From: Rhodosporidiobolus odoratus
Taxonomy: Eukaryota > Basidiomycota > Microbotryomycetes > Sporidiobolales > Sporidiobolaceae
Reading direction: 5' to 3'
Length of the DNA: 64,000 bases
Assembly (NCBI GenBank): GCA_034387635.1
Contig: JAOANU010000024.1
Coordinates: forward strand, 124,001-188,000
Position numbers and translations under genes: made by a program. This document shows, one piece after another, positions 48,786 to 59,300 of this stretch. Position 1 is the stretch's first letter. Each line of letters starts with the position of its first letter. The notes under the pieces are model-generated. The model saw nothing but the letters and a program-made list of their open reading frames with translations, was not told the DNA's origin and did not search any database.

Positions 48786-48794
48786 TTATCTGAT
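48786..48794 (-). promoter_or_regulatory. candidate iron-responsive GATA element (ATCAGATAA)
   Basis: The plus strand reads TTATCTGAT, i.e. ATCAGATAA on the minus strand. It exactly fits ATCWGATAA, bound by Urbs1/SreA/Fep1-type GATA repressors in iron-regulated fungal promoters. The location between two siderophore genes supports function; binding is not shown. Confidence 0.55.
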
Positions 48795-49694
48795 GCCTCC
48801 GAAACATGAGTAAGACAGCGATTTGGTACGGTCTGTCGTTTCCAGTTGGCCTTCTCTTGGCTCAACTGTTTGTAAGCGGGTTCTGTCGCCTTGTCCCGCT
48901 GTGGCGATGCCTGATGCGCGCAAAAGAAAGCACACTGCGTGAAGGATCACGTGAGGGAAGCGAGCTTTGCGATTGGAAGCCGTGCTTCGAGAGGAAACTG
49001 GAAAGAAAGATCACAGAAGTTGCGGTAATGCGACGGATCTCGCAGTGGTAAGCTACGCTGAGCCCGCCAGCATACCTTACCATCCAGACTGACTGCGCGC
49101 CCGCCACACCTACAGGGAACCGTGCTTGTGTACATGCCAGAGCAAGGCAGTTCATCGGAGTCGAAAGGGAAGCCGCTTGTCGGTCCCGACCGCGGTAGCC
49201 CCCAGTCCTGTGATTTTGCGTAAATTCCCGCAATAATAAAGTACTCGCGTCGAACGAAGGACGTACATGTATGGTGTCCCGTCTTGTCCCAAGAGCCCCT
49301 CCTCCATGTAGGTTAACCTCCATCTGCTTGCCAGGTGACCAGGCCGCGCGGGTCCAAAGCGCTCGCTCGCTTTGCCTTGCACGCGCAATGCTACCAAGGC
49401 GCCAGTCTCATCAGTCGACCTCGTCATCATAAGCAGACTGGACGTCGGCGATGGCGCACAGCAGGTACGGCGAGAGGGACGACCGAGGCTACTCGGTTCG
49501 CAGTAGATCAGGTGAGCTAGAGGGCGAGTAGCAGCCTTAGCGAAAGGTGGAGGTACCCGTCTCCCCGATGCGGAGATCTTGAATTTTCCCTTCAAGTTCT
49601 CTCCGATCTCTCCGTTCGCCGAAACCTCCTTCAGCTTCTTTCTTTCTTTGCTACTCTAACTTCACTTTACCTCACCGATTACACCCACCCGACC

Positions 49695-51891
49695 ATGGCT
49701 ACACCCTCCCCCGCTCCCTCCGACATCTTCGATCTCCTCACCATTGGGTTTGGGCCCGCCTCGCTCGCCGTCGCCATCGCACTCGCCGAGCACAACGCCG
49801 GCGCACCTACTCCCTCCCAGCCTACGTACACTTCCCTCGGCGGTCTGCAAGATGCTCTCGGGTTCGGTCCAGCCAGAGCTGATGAAATCGGAGGGGAGGC
49901 AGCTCGCAAGAGGCGGACGGTCAAGGCCTGCTACCTCGAGAAATACGGACGCTTCAGGTGGCATCCGGGCATGATGATTGAGGGCTCTACCATGCAAATT
50001 TCGTACGTCCTCTTCATCCTTTGCGTCGTCGACTACCCCTCAGTAAATGCGGCTAGAAGATCTCTTCCAACATGTCTTGATCTAATCTCTAGATCTAACC
50101 CTACTTCTCTCTTGGTGCGACGCAGTTTCCTGAAAGATCTCGCTACCCTTCGGAATCCCCAGTCTGCTTACACCTTCCTCGCCTACCTCGCCAGCTTTTC
50201 CCCTTCCCGCCTCGTTTCCTTCATTTCCCTCTCTACCTTTACCCCCTCCCGCCGCGAGTTCGCCGATTACTTGCAATGGTGCGCCGAGAAGGTGCAAAGG
50301 GAAACAGAGGAACAAGGTGGACAGGTCAACTACGGAGAAGAGGTCGTTGCCGTCGAAGCGCTGCCTAAGCGAGAGGCGGACGACGTCGAGATCCTCAGAG
50401 TCACGTCTCGACGCCGCGAGAGCGGCGAGGTCGTTCAGTGTTTCACTCGCAACCTCGTCGTCTCGACCGGTGGTTCTCCCAAGATGCCTGCTCAGCTTTC
50501 GACCCCTTCTCTCCTCGCAACCGACCGCATCCTCCACACTTCATCCTTTGTCTCCCAGATCGACCCTCTCCTGTCCTCCCTCGCCGCCTCGCCGCCTCCG
50601 GGTCGTCCTATCCGCCTCGCCGTCGTAGGCGCTGGCCAGTCTGCCGCCGAATGCTTCCTCGCCCTTCGTACCCGTCTTTCTTCCATCCTTCCTCACAGTA
50701 CGATGGAGCGTCCCCAGGTCGACATGCTCTTCCGCTCGTCGTCGCTTAGGCCTACGGACGAAGGACCATTCTCAAACGAGGTGTTCGACCCGGCCATGAG
50801 TCAGGCAATGTTTAGGTTGTCCGAGGAACATCGGAAGCGAGTCCTGGATGAAGCGAAGAGCACCAACTACAGCATTGTCAACCCGAAGAAGCTCGATGAA
50901 GTGAGTCTGGTCCTTCCCTCTTTCCAGATCACTAGCTACAGCACTGATTTCCGATGTACCTTGCAGGTTTACGAAACGATGTACGCTCAGCAAGTCGAGG
51001 AGGATATTGCAGCCCGCTCTCCTGCCGCCGCTTCCGACCTCATCCGCGAGCCTCGACTGAATCTCAAGCCGTTCACCGAACTCCTCGCCGCCGACCTCGT
51101 CTCTTCCTCTGCCGCGTCATCTGCTATCACCCTCACCCTCTTCAACCCCATCCTCTCCGAAACCCGCGAAGTCGAGTACGACCTGGTCGTATGCGGAACC
51201 GGCTACGACCGACAAACATGGCGGAATATGCTCTTCCCCGCCACTTCCGCTTCCAGCTCGTTGCCTTCCTCAACCGATACCGTTCCGCTGAGCCAGCTCT
51301 TCTCCTCGACTTCGTCTTCCTCGGAGGATCATCACCTAGCATCGACTCCTCCAGCCCTCACACTACCCGAGACTGCCTTCTCTTGCCGCGATCTCATCTC
51401 GACCGCCGATTCACCTTCTTCCTCCCGCGCGCCCTCATCCGTCCGTTCTCACTCCGCTTCTTCCCGACCCTCGGCGCCCTCCACCGCCGCTTCGAGTCCT
51501 CCCTCTCCCGCCTCACCCGCCGGCACCGGTAAGGCGACTCAAAGCCAGGGCCGGAACGGGACCAATGGCGACCTCTTCGAGGTTGCGGAGAATTATCGCT
51601 TGGTCCTCCCTCAATATACGAAGGAAGGAGGGGCGTTTAGGCCGACGGTTTGGCTGCAGGGCGCTTGTGAGAAGACGCATGGTATCAGCGATTCGTTGTT
51701 GTCGTGCGTTGGATTTTCCTTCTCTCTCGGTTTCTCTCCCTTTCCGCCTTTTCTTTCCGCGTTCTTCTCTCTCCTCTACGCCGACACTGATTCGACTCTC
51801 TCTTTGCTTTGCTTTCTGCAGAGTCCTCGCGGTGAGGAGTGGGGAAGTCGTTCAGTCGATTCTGAAGGAGGGATGGTTTGACGAAGCCTGA
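49695..51891 (+). CDS. sidA: L-ornithine N5-monooxygenase (SidA/Sid1 type)
   Basis: A 629-residue flavin monooxygenase from exons 49695-50002, 50126-50900, 50967-51703 and 51822-51891. It converts L-ornithine to N5-hydroxy-L-ornithine with FAD, NADPH and O2, the first committed step of hydroxamate siderophore synthesis. The FAD motif is LLTIGFGPASLAVAIAL; FRWHPGMMIEGSTMQIS and LATLRNPQSAYTFLAYL are family signatures. The NADPH-binding motif is VVGAGQSAAECF, and DLVVCGTGY is the late ATGY-type motif. FEVAENYRLVLPQ and a HGISDSLLS ending are also typical. A Ser/Pro-rich insertion of about 110 residues (about 51250-51560) after the GTGY motif makes it longer than the usual ~500 residues. It is divergent from the siderophore transporter and followed on the same strand by egt1. 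Confidence 0.93.
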
Positions 51892-52300
51892 AGATTCACA
51901 GGGAGGAATATGCGGTGTGAAGGCGAGGCCGCCGTCAGTGGGGCGCTGTGTCATCATGGACTGTAGAGTAGGTAGGACGTGTACTTCGCTGGCGGGTAAC
52001 GAAACATAGTGCACTTGATCCTTTCTGCGAAGGAGGCCAGTTGCGATCAGATTACGACTCTACGGCCCACCACTTTCCATCGGTGCACACTAGAGCTGAG
52101 CGTGACCTGCGGGTCGGAATGCTCAGCTGCTCGTCCTTGCTCGGAGGTGAGGAGGGTTCCCCACTTGGCTTTTCGGCCTGCCTTCGGAGCCTCCACTGAC
52201 GCGAATCGTGGGAACCAATCTGTTCTTCTTTCCTCCTCCACTCATACTCTGACAGACAAACAGACTTCAACAGTCAAAGCACACAGCTATACCCACCATC
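51892..52300. promoter_or_regulatory. intergenic, sidA 3' end and egt1 promoter
   Basis: These 409 nt separate two same-strand genes. An ATCAGATTA at 52046-52054 resembles the GATA element but lacks the GATA core. Nothing else was recognised. Confidence 0.35.
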
Positions 52301-55300
52301 ATGGCTCAACCCGCACCCGTCATCCTCGACCTCCGCAACCGATCCACTTGCTCCCCACCTGCTTCCCCTTCAACCTCTCCCTCCTCTCTGTCAGACTCGG
52401 CGAGCACATCCGCTTCATCCATCAACGATGAAGACTCGTCTCCGACAGATCCGCTCAGGGAACAAGTCATCAAAGGGCTCGTCGGTACTCAGCAAGCTGT
52501 TCTACCCGGCAAGACAGACGATGATCGCCAATTCGCATACAAGAGGACCATCCCAACCATGACTCTGTACAGCGAGAAGGGGTTGAACATCTACGAGGAC
52601 ATCACTAATACCAAGGTGCGCTATATCCTGCCTTGATGACGATGACGGATGGGAAAAACAAAAGCGGTGTTCTAACCAGATTATTCCTTGAATTGCTGCA
52701 GGCTTACTATCCTTTTGCGGCGGAGAAGGAGATCCTCGAGACGTATGGGGATGAGATTGCCTGCAGGATGTTTGGGTTGCCGTCGAGTGTTCTGGTTGGG
52801 AAGAATGGGAAGAAGGAAAAGTTTGAGAACGACAGGAGGAGGGAGGATGCGTCAGCCTCGAAGGAGAAGTGGTGCGTCCAGCTAGACTTCCATTGAAGCG
52901 TTTCCCCTGATTGTCTAGTCGAGCAGGGGTGACGCTTCCGTCGGGCTGTTCAATTATGGCGTGAACGGAGCAGCGAACAAGCAACAACCTTCTTCAGTTG
53001 GTCTCGCTGTCGAACTTGGCTCAGGTTCACTCGACAAGACGCGCCACCTTCTTCGTTCCATGTCTAAGCTACTCCAACCCCAGGAGGAGAACGCGACTGA
53101 GGGAGTCATGAAGAGCATCGATTACAAAGCTGTAAGCACGCCTTTCTTTCCCTTCCCCCTTTCTTCTCTTTACTCAGTACTCTGCGTCCATAGCTTGATC
53201 TCGAAGCCGCGTCCCTCCGCTCGACGCTTTCCTCCCTCGCCGAAATCGAAGGGGACTGCGTCACCACCTCCCTTTCGCCTCAGGACGAGGCCTCGTCACG
53301 TCTCAACGGCAAGCGTCGCGTATCCGTCTCGGGTCTCCACGCCACCTACGACGAAGGTCTCGCCTTCCTCAAGGCCCAATCCGCTCAAATGAACAGCAGC
53401 GCGATGGAGAGCCTCTCCTTGTCGCCGTTCTCCTCGCCCGAAGCCTCGCCTGAACGTCTCCCCCCCGTCGACGAAGACCTCGAGCTTCCCACCTCATCTG
53501 GAAGCAGGAGGAGCAGTGATGCTGAAGCCGAAGCAGCCTCTGGCGAGCAACGCAAGACCTCCGTCCTTTGGCTTGGATCGTCCATCGGCAACTTTACTCG
53601 CGAAGAGGCCGTCGAGTTCCTCAAGGGCATTGAGCTCGGAGAGGGAGATACGATGCTCATCGGTGTGGATGGGTGCGCTGAGGGAGATAAGATCGTCGAG
53701 GCTTACAACGATCCTGAGGTGCGTTAGGCATCTCGTTTTGCTCTTCCTCCGATTTCGCGCTAGTCGTAAGCGTAACGAGACTAATGGTCATGCCGTCACG
53801 TACAGGGCGTCACGCGTGCGTTCATCCTCGAGGGTGTCGACGTCGCCGGCAGGACGCTGGGCGAAGAGGCGGCGGAAGTCCTGAACCAGGAGAACTTTGA
53901 CTATGTCAATCGATGGAACGTTGAGGTGGGGAGGCACGAGGTCAGCCATTCATATCCACTGACGGGTTGGATTGCCTTCCTTACATGATTCACTGGCAGG
54001 CTTACATCTGCGCTAAGGCGGATCTGACCGTCCCTCTCCCGGAGGGCGACGTCAAAGAGGTTCAGCTTTCGAAGGGCGAGTACGTCGCATTCCTCTGTGT
54101 GCCGTACTCTCTCACATGGTGCTGACGTAATACCTCACCCAGACTCCTTCAAATCGAAGTCTCCTACAAATACCTCTTCCCCGAAGCTCTCGCCCTCTTC
54201 CATCTTTCTGGTCTCCGCCTCATCCAGCACTGGACCGACTCGTCTAACTCGCACACACTCTACCTCGTCGAGAAAGCCAGGATGTGGTTTCCCTCGCCTT
54301 GGAAGAGCGCGGCCAAGATGCTTGGGATCGAGGGTTCGAACCCGGAAAAGAGGGATGAGAACGTTTATGGCGTCCCGAGTCTGGACGAATGGGAAGAGAT
54401 GTGGAAGGCTTGGGACGGCTTGATGGTGTGCTTTGCCGCTCCCTGCCACCGGTGCCGAACTGATGAAGCTTCCGTTTTGCAGCTCGAGACCATTCCTCCT
54501 TCTCTTCGCTTCACGAAGCCCATTCCCCTTCGTCACGTCCCGCTCTTCTACATCGGACATATCCCTGCATTCCGCGACATCCATCTCTCTCGGTGCGTTT
54601 CTGCTTCCGCTGTCAACCATCTCTGGCAAACTTCGCTGACCTTCTCAACTCTGCCTTCACTCTTGTCCTTTCTACCTCTCTCCCGTTTCTAATGCCCCGC
54701 CTCCCTCACTCAAAAAGCCTTCTCGGCGAGCCCCTGACTTCTCCCTCCCACTTCTCCGACATCTTCGAACGCGGGATCGACCCAAACGTCGCCTCTGGCG
54801 AATGCGCTCACTGGCACTCTGAAGTTCCCCAGACCGAAACGGATTGGCCACAAATGTCCGAGATCGTCGAGTACGAGCGTAAGGTGAGACACAGAGTTCG
54901 CGACGTTTATGTCAAGTTTGAGGGGAAGTGGACGACTAGGATGGCTAGGGTATTGATGATGGTACTCGAGCATGAGCAGTACGTGCTTCTTGGTCTCTTT
55001 CTCAAGAATCGTATTGACATGATTGCGGGCGAACAGGATGCATTGGGAAACGGCAGTCTACATCTGTCTCCAAGCCTCGACCTCCCTCAATGCCCCTCCT
55101 GGCACGGCCATTCCAGACTTTCCTTCCCTCTCCCGCTCCTCCGCTCGCGCTCTCGCAGCCCTCTCCCCCGCTCAACGCAACCCTGTCCTCTCTTTTGATG
55201 CCCAGACCATCAACATCGGGCATGACGACCTCGATTCGCTTGACGCTCAGGCGGCTTTCGATCCGCAGCGCGAGTTTGGGTGGGATTGTGAGAACCCGCA

Positions 55301-56095
55301 ACGCACCGAGAAGGTCAGCGCGTTCAAGCTGGACACCCTCCCGATCACGAACGGGGAGTACCTCGACTGGATTCTCAGCGCCAAGGTCGGTGAGGAAGAA
55401 CGCGAGAAGCTTACGCCTGCTAGTTGGGCGATCAGGGGAGGTTTCACTCAGGGAGGACTGGCGGTGAAGACTATGTGGGGAGAGGTCGAGATGCAGTATG
55501 CTAGGGAGTGGCCTATGGCGGGCAGTGCGGAACAGCTCGAGAGGTTCGCAAAGGTCAGTTTTCGCTTTTCCTTGCTCCTGTCGGCTTGCCCACATGTGCG
55601 CCAAAGTCGACTAATAGTCAGAACACGCTGCAGGACAAAGGCGGTCGCCTCCCCACTTACCCCGAAACCGTCCTGTTCAACTCCCTTCACCCCTCTGAAT
55701 CCCCTCTGTCGAACCTAGGCTTCTCGAACCTCCATCCCGTTCCGCCAACTCTCCCTTCCAAAGCTAGGGACGGCTCAATCCTTCCTGCCACCGATGGGGG
55801 TTTGTGGCAGTGGACTTCGACTGTGCTCGACAAGTGGGAAGGATATCAAGGCTCGGAGGTTTACCCTGGGTACAGCGAAGATGTGCGTTTCCCTCGATTT
55901 CATCACGAGCGCCGACAGGTGACTGATTTGCTCCATGCTTTTGTGCAGTTCATGGACGGACTCCACCGCATCGTTGTCGGCGGATCTTATGCCTCTCCCC
56001 GTCACATCGTTCGTCCGACTTTCGTCAACTACTACCAGGCCAACTACCCCTACATGCTCGGGGGCGCGAGGGTAGCATACGACGTCGAAGCTTAG
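52301..56095 (+). CDS. egt1: ergothioneine biosynthesis protein Egt1 (methyltransferase + sulfoxide synthase fusion)
   Basis: A 993-residue protein from 12 exons: 52301-52615, 52702-52871, 52927-53131, 53194-53718, 53806-53925, 54000-54079, 54143-54425, 54483-54592, 54718-54978, 55037-55553, 55634-55882 and 55949-56095. The N-terminal half is the EgtD-like SAM methyltransferase making hercynine from histidine: LVGTQQAVLPGKT, VGLAVELGSGSLDKTRHLL and VLWLGSSIGNFTREEA. The C-terminal half is the EgtB-like, FGE-fold iron enzyme. It has a DinB-type iron-binding motif HEQMHWE (H-x3-H-x-E) completed across the 54978/55037 junction, and ends with GGSYASPRHIVRPTFVNYY and RVAYDVEA. It oxidatively joins cysteine to hercynine. 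Length is slightly above the usual ~850-900 because of Ser-rich insertions near 53390-53540. It sits directly downstream of the siderophore gene pair. Confidence 0.96.
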
Positions 56096-56327
56096 AGGCT
56101 TGGAACAAGAGTAGCGACTGCGGGAACAGATGAGGGGGCTTAGCCGGCGGAAAAATGCATCACATCTTTCCAATTCACCATTTCAGGTTTGTTTGTGTAG
56201 CATATTGTGAAGCACCGTCATGAAGCGAAGTGCAAAAAGACATTATTAGCAAGCTCCGCTCGCGCCTTTTCAAGAGATGAGAGAGGCGGAGCAAAGTATG
56301 TCTGCGTTGCTCCCTCGTGCCACAACC

Positions 56328-59300
56328 CTAGTCCGACTCATACTCGAACTCGAAGTCCTCGTCCTTGTCGTCCTCCTGCAGCTCTTCCACTTCTTCGGCT
56401 TCCGGGATGAACCCACCGCCTCCGCCATCTGCAGGCTCGACGATGAATCCACCACCTGCCTGTCCATCGTCGTCCACAGGGATGAGCCCCACGCCTTCTC
56501 CCGCTGCTCCATCAGGCTCGACGACGAATCCTCCACCTTCACCGCCTGATTCTCCGAAGTTGGGGATGAAGCCGCCGGGTTGTCGTTCGGCTTCTTCCGC
56601 TGACGTAAGCGGCGGCTCGAGAGGAGGACTGAGAAGCGCTTCGACTTCTTCCATCTCCGTCTCATCTCCCTCTCCGTCTTCAACTGCCGCATCTTCCCCC
56701 TCCACGACGCCTGCCTTAGTAACGTCGACGTCGTCGAACTCGTCAACGTCCTCGTCTTCGTCTGGGTTGTCCAACTTGAGCCTCCCCCTAGCCTTGACCG
56801 CGCTAGCTCTGGTAGACCGTCTTCGCGCTTCCCCGGCTCTTTCGTCCTCACGCTGCGTCTCCTCAGCGTCGGGTCGCGCCGATACCTTCAACCGAACCCT
56901 CAATGACCTTCCCTCCGATTGCTCCGGGGCTGGTGTCGGACCGGAAAGGGAAGCGGCTTGACGAGATGAAGTAGAGCGGGTTGTTATCGGGTTACCAGCA
57001 CCGGTCGAGGATGCCGAAGCGATACGCTTTCGAGGGGGCTGTCGTGCCGCACCGTCATCACGATCATCGGAGAGGGAGGGAGAGGAGAGTGGCGACCCGG
57101 ACGCCGGACGCTTGGGGGTTGCGCGTTTCCTCGTCGACGTCGTGGATCCCGTAGCTTTCTGCTTTTCCCCTTTCTTCCCTCCCTTCCCTCCCTTCCCTCC
57201 CTTCCCACTCTTCCCGGCACCACTCGCCGAGGTGCCAGTTGCCTTCTTGGCCTCCTTCTTAGCCTCCTCCGTCGCCTGATCCGGGTCTCCAAACTGATCC
57301 AACAACCTCTGCCTAATTCTGAGGCCTTGGACAAGCTTCTTCCAGCGTTTCAGGACTCGGTCTTGTTGTTTGGCGAATTCCTTTTCTAGGGTGGATTGCT
57401 CGAGAGTTAAGATGGCCTGCAGAACGAACGGGAAGGGCGGGCAAACGGTGGGAGAAGGAGAGAAACGGGAAGCGAGGCATGAAGGGTAGATGAGAGAAGC
57501 GTCGTGAGTTAGCGGTGTGAAAAAGGCAGCAACAGAGGGACGATAGCTGCGTACCTCCCGCAAAGCCTCGGCATTCTCCTCTGCGATGACCACGCCCGCA
57601 ATGGTGGGCAACGCGCGACGTTGACGGAACTCGAAGCCGGTCTGCAGGAGGTAATCCGGTTAGACGGGAATCCAGCGAATGGCTGCAGCCGCAGCGAGTT
57701 CAGACAAAGCACATAGAGCAATAGTATGCTAGGCAAAAGCATGACTCACGATCGCCTCAGCGTAGTCCATCTCGAGTTGCTTAGCGCACTTGGCTGCGAC
57801 TTTGTCTGCAGATGATCGACATCCCAGATTCAGCATTTGACAGGTAACGATAGCGAGAGAGGACATTGACCGTCTGTTTCGGCTGGGAAACGTACTCGGA
57901 AGATGTGCGGCACCGGCGGGTAACATGGAAGGTACGAAAAGGTCGATGTTGCCAAAGTCGTTCTTGGAAATTTTGCCCTGGGCGTAGAAGAGTTCAGTCG
58001 TTGCGCGTCAGCGTACCTGGATGGCAAGTGGGATCAACAATAAGAAGAAAACGCACATCCACCACCGGAGGCGCCCTATAGACCTCAGTCTGCGCCTCCT
58101 CAAACAACCCCTGTTCCTGCGCCTCTCCCCCCTCCATCTTATTCAACTCTTCCTTCCTCCTGTTATTGATGGTCACCGCTCTTTGCTTGACCCATTTTCG
58201 CGGAATCTCATCTAAACGGACCGATCGACCGATGCGGTACCAATTTTCTTGGGATTTGACGAGGACGACGTCGGAACGGCGGTAGACTTGGTGGGTGCCT
58301 TTGAAGAGGCCGAGAGGTTTCGAAGAGGGTCGGAGGGCTTCATCCCGGTGTAGGTGGGACTCGAGGACGTAGCTGTGGGAAGAATGGGACGATATCGGTC
58401 AAGCAATTCCGACCGGTCTGAGGCGAGTAAGGGGGGAGAGCGTACTTCGGATGACCCTTGAACCCGCCAAGGCTGCTCGGGAAAGGTTCGTTCCTCTGGA
58501 ACTTCCAAAGCTCCTCTTGTTCCTCTTTATCTCGATTCTGCGCAGTGGGTATGCAGCGGTCAGCGATTACCCTCCCTCAGACATCGATCGCAAGAGAACA
58601 TCTTCTACGAGGAGGTCTCGAGCCAAATGTGAAGCACATAGTCGCGGTCGGGGTGTCAGGAAAGACGCGCACCAGCTGATATCCCCGCCCCAAACCTGCA
58701 ACCAACCCTCCGAACCAATCCTTCCCGTCGTTCTCTTTCCTTGCTTTTGAGCTTGTGGGGACGCGTAGCTTTAGCGTGGTATTTGTGAAGGCGTGGGCAT
58801 ATCGTGGGGTAATTTCATGTGCTGAGCCATCTGCGCAAGGGGCAGCCCCGAGAGTTAAGGGAGGTTTCCGTCAGCTTGCGGAAATGGCGAAAGAACCACA
58901 CGCGGAACGCGAGATCCATATCGAGGGTGAGGGAGGGAGATCACGAGGACAGACGCACCTTCCTCAAACCCAACCACATAAGCCAACAAATTCCCCTCTC
59001 CTCTCTGTATCCCCTTTGGCTCCATTATTCCTCTACATCTCATTCGTTTGCGAGAGACATCAACGGTGATCCATTCTTTGTTGTAGCGAGTGTAGGCTTC
59101 GATCCAGGTTGAGGGTGGAGTGGCTAGTTGTTCGGTGTCTGTTTTGGTATGTCGAATGCGGGCGAGCAGGGAGAAGGTGGAGAGGGAGTGGAACGTGCAG
59201 GGGAAGGTTGAGGGGAAGAGGGGAAGACGAGAAAGAAAGAGAGTCGGAGGGAGGTATGGCGGAACCGAGAAAGGGACGGTGAGAGCGAGAAAGCCAGCGA

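Larger units (their letters stand above)
48020..49694. promoter_or_regulatory. shared divergent regulatory region of siderophore transporter and monooxygenase
   Basis: A 1.68-kb non-coding region between divergent siderophore genes. It contains an exact match to the fungal iron-regulatory GATA consensus ATCWGATAA on the minus strand at 48786-48794 and a near match at 48401-48409. No convincing ORF was found; a 144-codon plus frame at 48157-48591 has no recognisable content. Confidence 0.55.

Noticed and set aside
54331..54345. GGGTTCGAACCCG, a tRNA T-arm look-alike
   Set aside because: It lies inside an egt1 exon encoding conserved protein. No D-arm or acceptor stem is present around it.
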